Assembly: GCA_031400505.1 (NCBI GenBank)
Contig: JANNPZ010000033.1
Span: 1 to 64,000, forward strand
Source of the DNA: JAIYDJ01 sp031400505
GTDB lineage: Bacteria; Pseudomonadota; Alphaproteobacteria; Rhodobacterales; Rhodobacteraceae
Direction: 5' to 3'
Length of the DNA: 64,000 nucleotides
Shown piece by piece: positions 1 to 7,915 of the stretch. A program made the position numbers and the translations under genes. How positions within the stretch are numbered: position 1 is the first letter of the stretch; the number at the start of each line of letters is the position of its first letter. The notes beneath the pieces were generated by a model, which worked only from the letters and a program-made list of their open reading frames with translations, was not told the DNA's origin and did not search any database.

Positions 1-150
1 GCCTGCGGCCACGCAGGTTCGGGCGCGGAGTACCTGTTCAAGACGGTGGCCGCGCTACAGGCCGCTGGAATCCACGACCCGCATCTCTGGCAGCTTCAGC
101 ACCTCGTCGCGAACGAAATCATGCAGATCCATTTTGGTGCTACAGGCTGA
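1..150 (+). CDS. Probable gamma-glutamylcyclotransferase (ChaC family), C-terminal fragment
   Basis: Reading frame 1 is open from the window edge to a TGA at 148-150, giving 49 residues. It contains GAEYLFKTVAALQAAGIHDP followed by HLWQLQHLV. This 'EYL..TV..L...GIHDP.LW.LQ' pattern resembles the C-terminus of alphaproteobacterial ChaC-type gamma-glutamylcyclotransferases, which cleave the gamma-glutamyl bond of glutathione in the cytoplasm. The N-terminal and catalytic parts lie to the left of the window. The assignment rests on recall of the family's C-terminal pattern only. The IS element begins 56 bases after its stop. Confidence 0.5.
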   Translation, partial: ACGHAGSGAEYLFKTVAALQAAGIHDPHLWQLQHLVANEIMQIHFGATG

Positions 151-206
151 CCGGTGCCCGCGACCCGATTCAGGCAGTTTCCGCTTCGGATCTTCAACAG
201 CCCTGG

Positions 207-1259
207 GGCGTTGTTGCACAACGCTTTCTGCTGAGGATTCACATTGTGAATCCATGCGGTTAGACAGGCCCCATGAGCTAGCCATCACCCGCCCGCTACC
301 GCACGACGAACTGGTCCAGCTACACGGCGTCGCTACGCAAGCGCGGGTCGCTGCTCATCTGGCTGGACAAGGAGATGACCTGGCTCGCGTCGCATGACGG
401 CAAGCCCGGTCGCCCTGCGGTGTTCTCGGCTGCAGCGATCCAGTTCTGTCTGACCATCAAGGTTCTGTTCAAGCTGCCCTTGCGGCAAACGACAGGAATG
501 GTTGGCAGCCTGCTGAAAATTGCGGACTTGGACTGGGCCGTGCCGGATTACACGACACTGTGCCGCCGGCAAAAGACGCTCGCCGTCCAGATCCCCTATC
601 GGCGTGCCGATGGCCCCCTGAACCTGCTGGTGGACAGCACCGGGATAAAGTTTCTCGGCGACGGCGAATGGCAGGCCCGTAAGCACGGCGTTCAGGGCCG
701 CCGCCAATGGCGCAAGGTACATCTGGCCATGGATACGGCCACTTCGGACATCCGCGCCGTGGACTTCACCCCCAGCAGCGATGGTGACAGCCCGGTTTTG
801 CCGGAACTGCTCGACCAGATCCCCGGGGGCGAAGAGATCGGCACTGTGACCGCCCATGGTGCCTATGACACCCGCCGTTGCCACAAGGCCATCATTGACC
901 GGCAGGCTACTGCGATCATCCCGATCCGCAAGAACGGGCGGCCGTGGAAAGAGGACTGCCCGGCCGCAATCGCCCGAAACGAAACCCTCCGCGCCACCCG
1001 GCACTACGGCAGGGCATTCTGGAAGCGATGGACGGGATACCACGTCCGAAGCCGGATCGAGGCAAAGATGCGGTGCCTCAAAGCCTTCGGTGAGCGCATC
1101 GCCGCCAGAGACCCCGACCGCCAAACCGCCGAAATCCAGATACGCGTCGCCCGGATGAACCGCTTCTCAGCCCTCGGCACCGCCGAGATCATTCGCGTGG
1201 CATGATGCTGACGGGGAAAGGGGCAATCTTGCCTCAAGCGTGAATTACGCAACAACGCC
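207..1259 (+). mobile_element. Decayed IS5-family insertion sequence (about 1053 bp)
   Basis: A transposase frame is bounded by perfect 11-bp terminal inverted repeats: GGCGTTGTTGC at 207-217 and its complement at 1249-1259. The length of about 1053 bp fits IS5-family elements. No convincing direct target repeat is visible: the flanks read CTGG on the left and TCAA on the right. The element lies 56 bases after the ChaC-like gene and about 200 bases from a tRNA. Its transposase is doubly damaged (see the pseudogene entry), so it should not move by itself. Confidence 0.85.
273..1205 (+). pseudogene. IS5-family DDE transposase, inactivated
   Basis: The natural frame begins at ATG 273 and reads M-S-stop (TAG at 279-281). 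It then stays open through ARYRTTNWSSYTASLRKRGS, the normal N-terminus of this transposase group, to the TGA at 1203-1205 (311 codons including the stop). The first open ATG after the nonsense codon is at 375 and would lose about 34 residues. The DDE core is otherwise recognisable: VDSTGIK carries the first Asp and Y-HV-R-SRI-E-AKMRCL-K carries the Glu. The second catalytic motif, normally ADGAYD, reads AHGAYD because codon 855-857 is CAT, where GAT (Asp) is expected. A nonsense codon and a catalytic Asp-to-His change make it a clear pseudogene. Confidence 0.85.
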
Positions 1260-1370
1260 TCAACAAACCTGATGGTGATAGCACTAAGCTTCCCGAGATC
1301 ATGCTCCAGCATGAACCAAGAACATCACTATACCAAAACACCGACGCGACTCGGGGTTTTCGCTATAGGT

Positions 1371-1381
1371 TGGTAGGCCCG
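1371..1381. repeat. 11-bp copy of the tRNA 3'-end sequence (possible old attachment site)
   Basis: TGGTAGGCCCG at 1371-1381 repeats the 3'-terminal bases, including CCA, of the adjacent CAU tRNA (1467-1477 on this strand). The intervening 85 bases contain repeated GCCCACC motifs and an AT-rich stretch, an arrangement often left where integrases act at tRNA 3' ends. No integrase gene is present, and 11 bp is short, so this may be coincidence or a small scar. Confidence 0.3.
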
Positions 1382-1466
1382 TCAATCCACATGGGGATGG
1401 GGTGGGCACAAAACTACGCCCACCTTTGCGCCCACCTTGAAAAAAATCGTTAAATATCAATAGGCA

Positions 1467-1542
1467 TGGTAGGCCCGGAGGGACTCGAACCCCCAGCCAA
1501 GGCGTTATGAGCGCCCTGCTCTAACCGTTGAGCTACAGGCCC
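1467..1542 (-). tRNA. tRNA with CAU anticodon (probably tRNA-Ile2, lysidine type)
   Basis: The minus strand folds as a 76-nt tRNA with encoded CCA. The 5' acceptor GGGCCTG pairs with the bases before ACCA. The D-arm contains AGCTCAACGGTTAGAGC, the anticodon loop is CTCATAA (CAU), and the T-arm contains GTTCGAGTC. The features GGTTAGAGCAGG and the variable loop resemble bacterial Ile2 tRNAs, whose C34 is converted to lysidine, more than elongator or initiator Met. Ile2 versus Met cannot be settled by eye. It is divergent from purM. Confidence 0.9.
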
Positions 1543-1664
1543 ACATCGCCGTGCTACCACATGGGCGGCGCGGGTCAAGCCATGCGCGTCTGCCGTTGCG
1601 GGGTGCGTTGCGAAGGTTTGCCGGATCGTCTAGACCGCAACAGCACATTCAAGGGAGCGCGCGC

Positions 1665-2723
1665 ATGACCAACCCTTCACCAGGCGGGCACAACGGGTTG
1701 ACCTATGCCGAGGCCGGGGTGGACATTGACGCGGGCAACGCGCTGGTCGAGCGGATCAAACCGGCGGCTGCGCGGACGCAACGCCCGGGCGTGATGTCGG
1801 GACTGGGCGGGTTTGGCGCGCTGTTTGACCTCAGGGCCGCAGGCTACACCGATCCGGTGCTGGTGGCCGCGACCGACGGGGTCGGCACCAAGCTGCGGAT
1901 CGCAATTGACACCGGGCTTCTTGACGGTGTCGGCATCGATCTGGTTGCGATGTGCGTGAATGATCTGGTCTGCCAGGGTGCAGAACCCTTGTTCTTTCTG
2001 GATTACTTCGCCACCGGCAGGCTCGAGGTCGATCAGGCGGCGCGGGTTGTCGAAGGGATCGCGGCAGGCTGTGTTGCGTCGGGCTGCGCGCTGATCGGAG
2101 GCGAGACAGCCGAGATGCCGGGCATGTACCACGGCGGGGATTTCGACCTTGCGGGATTTGCCGTGGGCGCGATGGAGCGCGGGGCGCACTTGCCTGCAGG
2201 CGTGCTCGACGGGGATATCCTGTTGGGATTGGCATCGTCGGGCGTGCACTCCAACGGCTATTCGTTCGTGCGCAAGGTCGTCGAGATGTCGGGGCTGGGC
2301 TGGGACGCTGCCTGCCCCTGGGGTTCGGGAAAGCTGGGCGACGTCTTGTTGACGCCGACCCGGCTTTACGTGCAGTCGGCCTTGGCTGCGGTACGTGCAG
2401 GGGGCGTGCATGCGCTGGCGCATATCACCGGGGGCGGGCTGACCGAAAACCCGCCGCGCGTCCTGCCGGATGGTCTGGCTTGCGAAATCGATCTGGGTGC
2501 GTGGCAGTTGCCGGGGGTGTTTCGCTGGATGGCAGAGACGGCCAACATGGCGGAACCTGAACTGCTGAAGACGTTCAACTGCGGCATCGGGATGATTGTC
2601 GTGGTGGCACGGGATCGCGCCGAAGCGGTTGCGGCGGTGTTGGCGGAGGCAGGCGAGACTGTCGTGACGCTCGGTCGGGTGGTGCCGGGGCAGGGGGTGA
2701 TCTACCGGGGCCGACTGCTGTGA
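1665..2723 (+). CDS. purM: Phosphoribosylformylglycinamidine cyclo-ligase (AIR synthetase)
   Basis: This enzyme catalyses ATP-dependent ring closure of FGAM to aminoimidazole ribotide, step 5 of de novo purine synthesis, in the cytoplasm. The 352-aa product has the usual PurM length and motifs: TYAEAGVDIDAGN at the N-terminus, VAATDGVGTKL, the substrate-binding GGETAEMPGMY, and GLASSGVHSNGYS. ATG 1665 was chosen over the upstream frame extension because AAGGGA lies just upstream (1651-1656) and the family's N-terminus begins here. The stop overlaps the purN start, so the two are translationally coupled. Confidence 0.96.
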   Translation: MTNPSPGGHNGLTYAEAGVDIDAGNALVERIKPAAARTQRPGVMSGLGGFGALFDLRAAGYTDPVLVAATDGVGTKLRIAIDTGLLDGVGIDLVAMCVNDLVCQGAEPLFFLDYFATGRLEVDQAARVVEGIAAGCVASGCALIGGETAEMPGMYHGGDFDLAGFAVGAMERGAHLPAGVLDGDILLGLASSGVHSNGYSFVRKVVEMSGLGWDAACPWGSGKLGDVLLTPTRLYVQSALAAVRAGGVHALAHITGGGLTENPPRVLPDGLACEIDLGAWQLPGVFRWMAETANMAEPELLKTFNCGIGMIVVVARDRAEAVAAVLAEAGETVVTLGRVVPGQGVIYRGRLL

Positions 2724-3301
2724 AGCGCGTCGCCATCCTGATTTCGGGTGGTGGGTCGAACATGGCGGCCCTGTTGCGCGATATGGTTGGCGGTCATCCC
2801 GGCCGGGCATTTCTGGTGGCGTCCAATGTGCCGGGGGCCGGCGGGTTGAAAGTCGCGGCAGAGGCTGGGGTTGCGATCGCTGCGGTGGATCATCGGGAGC
2901 GGTCGCGCGAGGCGTTCGAGGCAGACCTGCTGGAAGCTTTGCTGGCAGCGCGGCCCGATGTCGTGTGTCTGGCGGGGTTCATGCGCGTTCTGTCGCCGGG
3001 ATTTGTCGCCCGGTTTGAAGGGCGCATGATCAACATTCACCCATCGCTGTTGCCCAAGTATCCCGGATTGCATACCCATGCCCGCGCCTTGGCCGCCGGG
3101 GACGCCATGGCGGGCTGTTCTGTGCATGAAGTCACGGGTGAACTGGACGCAGGTCCGGTGCTGGGACGGGCGCGGGTGCCCGTGCTGGCGGGCGACACCG
3201 AGGCGAGCCTTGCGGCGCGGGTCCTGGCGGCAGAGCATCGGCTTTATCCTTTGGTCTTGCGCCAGTTCATTGCGGGTGACCGAACGCTGGTGATGCTGTG
3301 A
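2720..3301 (+). CDS. purN: Phosphoribosylglycinamide formyltransferase (GART)
   Basis: It transfers a formyl group from 10-formyl-THF to GAR, the third step of purine synthesis. The 193-aa length is typical. Visible motifs are ISGGGSNMAALL for phosphoribosyl binding, the catalytic Asn105 and His107 in INIHPSLLPKYPG, and Asp143 in ELDAGPV. The start is GTG at 2720, overlapping the purM TGA by four bases (GTGA). It is therefore almost certainly made from a purM-purN mRNA. A strong GC hairpin follows within 10 bases of the stop. Confidence 0.96.
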   Translation: MKRVAILISGGGSNMAALLRDMVGGHPGRAFLVASNVPGAGGLKVAAEAGVAIAAVDHRERSREAFEADLLEALLAARPDVVCLAGFMRVLSPGFVARFEGRMINIHPSLLPKYPGLHTHARALAAGDAMAGCSVHEVTGELDAGPVLGRARVPVLAGDTEASLAARVLAAEHRLYPLVLRQFIAGDRTLVML

Positions 3302-3307
3302 CAGGGT

Positions 3308-3344
3308 CGCCGGCATCCGGGCCATCGAGGCCCGGCTGCCGGCG
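3308..3344 (+). terminator. GC-rich hairpin after purN
   Basis: CGCCGGCA-TCCGGGCC, a five-base loop and GGCCCGGC-TGCCGGCG form a long near-perfect stem directly after the purN stop. No T-run follows, so it may be a weak terminator, a processing site or an mRNA 3'-end stabiliser between purN and rnd. The remaining bases to 3546 contain no recognisable gene. Confidence 0.5.
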
Positions 3345-3546
3345 TCATCCACCCTTTGGGGTGGCTGACCGCCCGGAAAGTCACACGCTGCGCGGCTGAA
3401 GCGCAGGATCACGGGCGGGGTCGCGCGCTGGGTCACGGGCGGGGATATTTGGGCACAGAAGACCACGGCAGGGTTTTCATTGACCTGTCTGCGGCTTATA
3501 GCGGTTCGACGGGATGCCCCCGTATGTCCCTGGCTGAAAGACATTC

Positions 3547-4704
3547 ATGCGGATTATCACCACGACGGAAGACCTTGCGGCCTTTTGCGCCGCGGCGAAA
3601 GACCAGCCCTATGTCACGATCGACACCGAATTCCTGCGCGAGCGGACCTATTGGTCCAAGCTGTGCCTGATCCAGATGGCACTGCCAGGAAAAGACGGTG
3701 ACGCGGTTCTCGTCGACCCGATTGCCGGCGAGACGATGTCGATGGAGCCGCTTTATGATCTGTTCCGCCACAAGACAACGGTGAAAGTGTTTCACGCGGC
3801 GCGGCAGGATCTGGAGATATTCTTTGTCGAAGGCGGGGTGTTTCCGGACCCGTTGTTCGACACGCAAGTTGCGGCCATGGTCTGCGGTTTTGGCGAGCAG
3901 GTAGGCTATGAAACGCTGGTCAAGAAGATCGCCAAGGAAAATCTCGACAAGACGTCGCGCTTTACCGATTGGTCACGCAGGCCACTGTCTGCGGCGCAGA
4001 TGGAATATGCACTGTGTGACGTCACCCATCTGCGCGTGATCTACGAATTTCTGAGCCAGCAGCTGAACAAGAACGGACGGCAGATCTGGGTCGAAGAAGA
4101 GTTGCGGGTTCTGACGGCGCCAGCAACCTATACCGTGCATCCGGACGAGGCGTGGCTTCGGATCAAGACCCGCACGACTTCGGGGCGGTTTCTGGCGCTG
4201 GTCAAGGAACTGGCGCGGTTTCGCGAGGCCTATAGCCAAACGCACAACGTACCCCGCAGCCGGGTGATGAAGGATGACGCGTTGCTGGAACTGGCCTCGA
4301 CCCGGCCTGCAAGCTACGAGGAGTTGGGCCGCTCGCGCCTGTTGCAGCGCGAAGGGCGCAAATCCGAGATCGCTGACGGCATTCTGGCTGCGGTGAAAGC
4401 CGGGGTCGAAATGCGTCCCGAAGACATGCCAAAGCCCGATCTCGCGCGCGAGCAGATGCAGGTCAATCCGGCGCTGGCCGATCTGCTGCGCGTGCTGTTG
4501 AAGGCCAAGTCCGAGCAGTTGGGCGTTGCGGCCAAGCTGATCGCGAGTGCCGCCGATCTGGATGCGATTGCAGCGGGCGACCGCAACATCGACAGTCTGC
4601 GCGGCTGGCGGGCCGAAGCGTTTGGCGATGATGCGCTGCGACTTTGCCGTGGCGAAATTGCTTTGTCGGCACGCGGCAGCGAAGTCCGCGTCGTACGTCT
4701 TTAA
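3547..4704 (+). CDS. rnd: Ribonuclease D
   Basis: A 3'-5' exoribonuclease acting in tRNA 3' maturation and RNA decay. The 385-aa product has the DEDDy exonuclease domain: Asp26/Glu28 in DTEFLRE (Exo I), Asp88 in VFHAARQDLE (Exo II), and Tyr154/Asp158 in YALCD (Exo III). A C-terminal helical HRDC-like half follows, starting near residue 210. It lies on the same strand as purMN after 245 bases and faces a lipoprotein gene tail to tail, 12 bases away. Confidence 0.93.
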   Translation: MRIITTTEDLAAFCAAAKDQPYVTIDTEFLRERTYWSKLCLIQMALPGKDGDAVLVDPIAGETMSMEPLYDLFRHKTTVKVFHAARQDLEIFFVEGGVFPDPLFDTQVAAMVCGFGEQVGYETLVKKIAKENLDKTSRFTDWSRRPLSAAQMEYALCDVTHLRVIYEFLSQQLNKNGRQIWVEEELRVLTAPATYTVHPDEAWLRIKTRTTSGRFLALVKELARFREAYSQTHNVPRSRVMKDDALLELASTRPASYEELGRSRLLQREGRKSEIADGILAAVKAGVEMRPEDMPKPDLAREQMQVNPALADLLRVLLKAKSEQLGVAAKLIASAADLDAIAAGDRNIDSLRGWRAEAFGDDALRLCRGEIALSARGSEVRVVRL

Positions 4705-4716
4705 GGCGGCGCGGGT

Positions 4717-5175
4717 CTAGCGCCGTGCCGAGCGCGCGTCATTTGCACCTTGCACCACGATCTGGGTGATACTCGCCAGATCGCGATCCGTGACATTGGC
4801 CGCCACCGCGATTTCGCGCGACTGTTGCGGGCCGCCAGCAGGCACGCCCTTGGGCGGAAACACGTAAAAGTCAAAAACCAGCACGCCATTCTCGTCGATT
4901 GGGCGTTCCACAAGTTCGGCATCCCACCAACCTTGGGTTGGCGGCAATCCGGTGGCGCGCACGATGGCCCCGCCCGGATAGCTGTCGATGTTCAGGCTGA
5001 TCACCTGATCCACCAACGGGCGAGGGTCCGCGGGCTTGCCGGTCTCTTCCACTACCACCGCAGCCGGGGCCGACCGCTTGAACCAGTTGAACGGGTTCAG
5101 ACTGGCACTGAAGCCACCGCCGCAGGCTTGCAACACCAGCAGGGCGGTCATGGCGGCAAGCAACGGTCTTCTCAT
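4717..5175 (-). CDS. Conserved hypothetical lipoprotein
   Basis: The 152-aa product begins with a basic n-region and hydrophobic segment ending in LVLQAC, a lipobox with Cys at about residue 18. It is therefore probably lipidated and anchored to the inner or outer membrane facing the periplasm. The mature part has a Pro-rich linker, then a compact domain with SYPGGAIVRATGLPPTQGWW and VFDFYVFPPKG. No named family is recognised; similar short lipoproteins appear in other Rhodobacteraceae. It stands alone, convergent with rnd. Confidence 0.75.
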   Translation of the reverse strand: MRRPLLAAMTALLVLQACGGGFSASLNPFNWFKRSAPAAVVVEETGKPADPRPLVDQVISLNIDSYPGGAIVRATGLPPTQGWWDAELVERPIDENGVLVFDFYVFPPKGVPAGGPQQSREIAVAANVTDRDLASITQIVVQGANDARSARR

Positions 5176-5292
5176 GTCGGCATCCCCGGTTGGTTCCTGT
5201 TGCTAGCCTAACGCGCTCTGTTTGAAAAGCCCGCGCGGGCTGGACCAATGGCCCGCGCAGACTTACCTATCTGCCAGGTTCAGGAGAACACC

Positions 5293-5691
5293 ATGGCCAC
5301 TGCCGCTTTCGAAGATCTTGTCGACACCTTTGCCTTTTTGGACGATTGGGAAGACCGCTATCGCCACGTCATCGAGTTGGGCCGGGCCATGCCGCCGCTA
5401 GATGACAGCTTCAAAGTGGCGGCGCTGAAGGTCGATGGTTGTGCCAGTCAGGTCTGGTTGCGCCCCTTGACGGGGCCGGTCTTCGACTTTCAGGGAGAAA
5501 GCGATGCAATGATCGTACGCGGGCTTATCGCGGTGCTGCATGCGCTTTACTCCGGCTTGACGTCCGATCAGGTTCTGGCCGTTGATGCCCCAACCGAACT
5601 GGCGCGGTTGGGTCTGGATGCGCATTTGTCGGCGCAGCGATCAAACGGGGTGCGCGCAATGGTGACGCGCATCCGGTCGGTTCAGCCTTAG
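5293..5691 (+). CDS. sufE: SufE-type cysteine desulfuration protein
   Basis: SufE accepts sulfane sulfur from the SufS cysteine desulfurase and passes it to the Fe-S scaffold. The 132-aa product shows DWEDRYRHVIELG near the N-terminus and the sulfur-accepting Cys50 in KVDGCASQVW. GLTSDQVLAVDA fits the SufE fold. ATG 5293 is preceded by AGGAGA; the frame's upstream extension has no ribosome site. It is not beside the main suf operon here. Confidence 0.92.
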   Translation: MATAAFEDLVDTFAFLDDWEDRYRHVIELGRAMPPLDDSFKVAALKVDGCASQVWLRPLTGPVFDFQGESDAMIVRGLIAVLHALYSGLTSDQVLAVDAPTELARLGLDAHLSAQRSNGVRAMVTRIRSVQP

Positions 5692-5694
5692 TGA

Positions 5695-6030
5695 TCAGGC
5701 GGGCGTGACCGTCACTGCCGGATAGAACGCAAGATGTCCGGCGATGTCTTCCACGCCAGCAATCGGCGTCTCATAGCTCCACACAACGTCTGCGAGCGTC
5801 CCATCAGGAGTTGCCACGCTGTAATAGCTTGCCTGACCCTTGTGCGGGCAGCTTGACTGTCGCGTTGTCTTGGTCAACCGCGACATGTCGATATCGGCGC
5901 GCGGTACGTAAAGAACGGGGCGGCCACCGCCTTCGACCAAGGCTATCGCGTGATCGGTTTCGCCAATCACCATGCCACCCGCACGGACGACGTGGCGACC
6001 GGGGGCCACGGAAAACGACAAATGGGCCAT
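5695..6030 (-). CDS. DUF427 domain protein
   Basis: A 111-aa protein of the DUF427 (beta-tent) family. Landmarks are the repeated 'V...G.VIGET..A' segment, LYVPRADIDMSRL, SSCPHKGQASYYS and the C-terminal WSYETPI...IAGHLAFYP. The biochemical role of the family is unknown. ATG 6030 has AAGGAG upstream; the in-frame TTG just before it is less likely. It is convergent with sufE, and the aminopeptidase gene ends 19 bases upstream, so the two are probably cotranscribed. Confidence 0.85.
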   Translation of the reverse strand: MAHLSFSVAPGRHVVRAGGMVIGETDHAIALVEGGGRPVLYVPRADIDMSRLTKTTRQSSCPHKGQASYYSVATPDGTLADVVWSYETPIAGVEDIAGHLAFYPAVTVTPA

Positions 6031-6048
6031 CAAGCTCTCCTTTGTGGG

Positions 6049-7857
6049 TTACAACCGCGCACAGGCCGACTTGCACCAATCTAGCGCTGCAGAAGACAAG
6101 CGGGAGGATAGTTTGGCCATCACATCTGCGTGATAGGCATTCAGCCAATCCCGTTCGCCGGGGCTCAGCATGGTGGTGTCGATCAGGCGGCGGTCCAGCG
6201 GAACATAGGTCAGCGTCTCGAACGCATAGTGCTGGCGGTCGTCGGCACCGCTCAGAGCAGGTGCAGGGATAACTACAATCAGGTTTTCCAACCGGATGCC
6301 GAAAGCGCCCTCGCGGTAGTATCCGGGTTCGTTTGACAAAACCATGCCGGGTTCAAGCGGCACCTCCGACAGGCGCGACAATCGCTGCGGGCCTTCGTGC
6401 ACCGACAGGAACGCGCCCACACCATGCCCGGTGCCGTGGTCGAAATCCTGCCCCGCCATCCACAGTGCCACCCGCGCCAAGGGATCAAGATCGCGTCCGG
6501 CAAGACCTTTGGGCCAGCGCGCACGACTGATTGCGATCATACCCTGCAACACGCGGGTATAGCACAAGGCCGCCTCTGGTACCGGGTTGCCTACCGCCAC
6601 GGTGCGGGTAATGTCCGTGGTCCCGTCAGGATACTGCGCGCCACTGTCCACCAGCAACAAAGTGTCTTTGCCGACAGGGCGATTGCTGGTTTCCGTCACC
6701 CGGTAATGCATGATCGCGCCATGCGGGCCTGCGCCACAGATCGTGTCGAAACTGATGTCGTGCAACGCGTTGGTCGCCCGGCGATAGCCTTCAAGTGCGC
6801 GCACCACGTCGATCTCGGTCAGGCTGGCCTTCGGCGTCTCGGCGTCCAGCCAGGTCAGGAATTCGACCATCGCCGCCCCGTCGCGCAGATGGGCCTCGCG
6901 CATCCCGGTGATCTCGGCTGCGGTCTTGCGGGCTTTCGGCAGGCGACACGGATCGCCACCCCATGCCACGGCAATACCTGCATCCTGCAAGGCAAGGCTG
7001 ACCGCCAGGGGGGCTGTGCCGGCATCGACACGAACCGAGCCGGTCAGGGCGCGCAGGCCCGCCTCGAACGCCGCAGGGCTTTGCAACGTCACATCCGGGC
7101 CCAGATGCGCCAGTGTCGGCGCGTCGATCTTCCGCGGGTCCACGAACAGGGTCACCCGCGCGTCACAGTGCAGCACCGCAAAGCCGTGCAAGACCGGGTT
7201 GCGTGGCACATCCGCACCGCGGATGTTCAGCAGCCAGCAAAGGCTGTCAGGCAAAGTGATCACGACAGCCGACTGCCCGGCACTGCGCAATTCATCAGCG
7301 AGCATCTCCCGCTTTTCAGCACTGCTCGCCCCAGCCAAGACATCGGAATGCACAAAGGCAAGACCGCAAGGTGGGCTTGGTTGATCCATCCATATCCCGT
7401 CAAGAATATTCAAGCCAGATCGGAGGGTAATGCGCGTTCCTTCAAGTGCTGCGCGAAGTTTTTCAATCTCGTCTGCGGTGTGCAGCCAGGGGTCAAAGCC
7501 GATTACCCCTTGCGTCAGGTGCTGCTTGATCCAGTCGCCCGGATTGACCTCGGGCCATGGGACCGGCGTGAACGCCGCCAGATCGACCTGTCCCTTGACC
7601 TGCACGCGGTAGCGCCCGTCGATGAACACGCCAGCGATCTCGGGCAGAACGATGCAGAATCCGGCAGACCCGGCGAACCCGGTCAGCCATCGCAACCGCT
7701 CGTCCCGCGATGCGACGTACTCGCCCTGATGCGCATCGGCACGGGGCACCAGAAACCCGGCCAGCCCCGACGCCCCAAGCGCCGCCCGCAACGCAGCAAG
7801 TCTCGCGCTTCCCTGCTCAGGAGACGCCGAACTTTCGAAAGTCTGAAACATGATCAT
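6049..7857 (-). CDS. Xaa-Pro aminopeptidase (M24B)
   Basis: A cytoplasmic metallopeptidase releasing N-terminal residues preceding proline. The roughly 602-aa product has the three-domain layout of the long aminopeptidase P forms: two creatinase-like N-terminal domains, then the pita-bread domain. All five metal ligands are visible in order: Asp in LLVDSGAQY, Asp in GTTDITRT, His in DHGTGHGVG, Glu in LSNEPGYY, and Glu in IRLENLI. Two in-frame ATGs (7857 and 7851) compete; AGGA lies close to the first. It is followed by the DUF427 gene, with cobT 58 bases upstream on the same strand. Confidence 0.92.
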   Translation of the reverse strand: MIMFQTFESSASPEQGSARLAALRAALGASGLAGFLVPRADAHQGEYVASRDERLRWLTGFAGSAGFCIVLPEIAGVFIDGRYRVQVKGQVDLAAFTPVPWPEVNPGDWIKQHLTQGVIGFDPWLHTADEIEKLRAALEGTRITLRSGLNILDGIWMDQPSPPCGLAFVHSDVLAGASSAEKREMLADELRSAGQSAVVITLPDSLCWLLNIRGADVPRNPVLHGFAVLHCDARVTLFVDPRKIDAPTLAHLGPDVTLQSPAAFEAGLRALTGSVRVDAGTAPLAVSLALQDAGIAVAWGGDPCRLPKARKTAAEITGMREAHLRDGAAMVEFLTWLDAETPKASLTEIDVVRALEGYRRATNALHDISFDTICGAGPHGAIMHYRVTETSNRPVGKDTLLLVDSGAQYPDGTTDITRTVAVGNPVPEAALCYTRVLQGMIAISRARWPKGLAGRDLDPLARVALWMAGQDFDHGTGHGVGAFLSVHEGPQRLSRLSEVPLEPGMVLSNEPGYYREGAFGIRLENLIVVIPAPALSGADDRQHYAFETLTYVPLDRRLIDTTMLSPGERDWLNAYHADVMAKLSSRLSSAALDWCKSACARL

Positions 7858-7915
7858 CTGTTCCTAAAAATCCTAGGGGGTGAGCGCATCGCGCGAGGTG
7901 GGCAGAAGGCCCCCC

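Noticed and set aside
333..1124. 263-aa minus-strand frame across the IS element
   Set aside because: Antisense to a recognisable DDE transposase; no domain.
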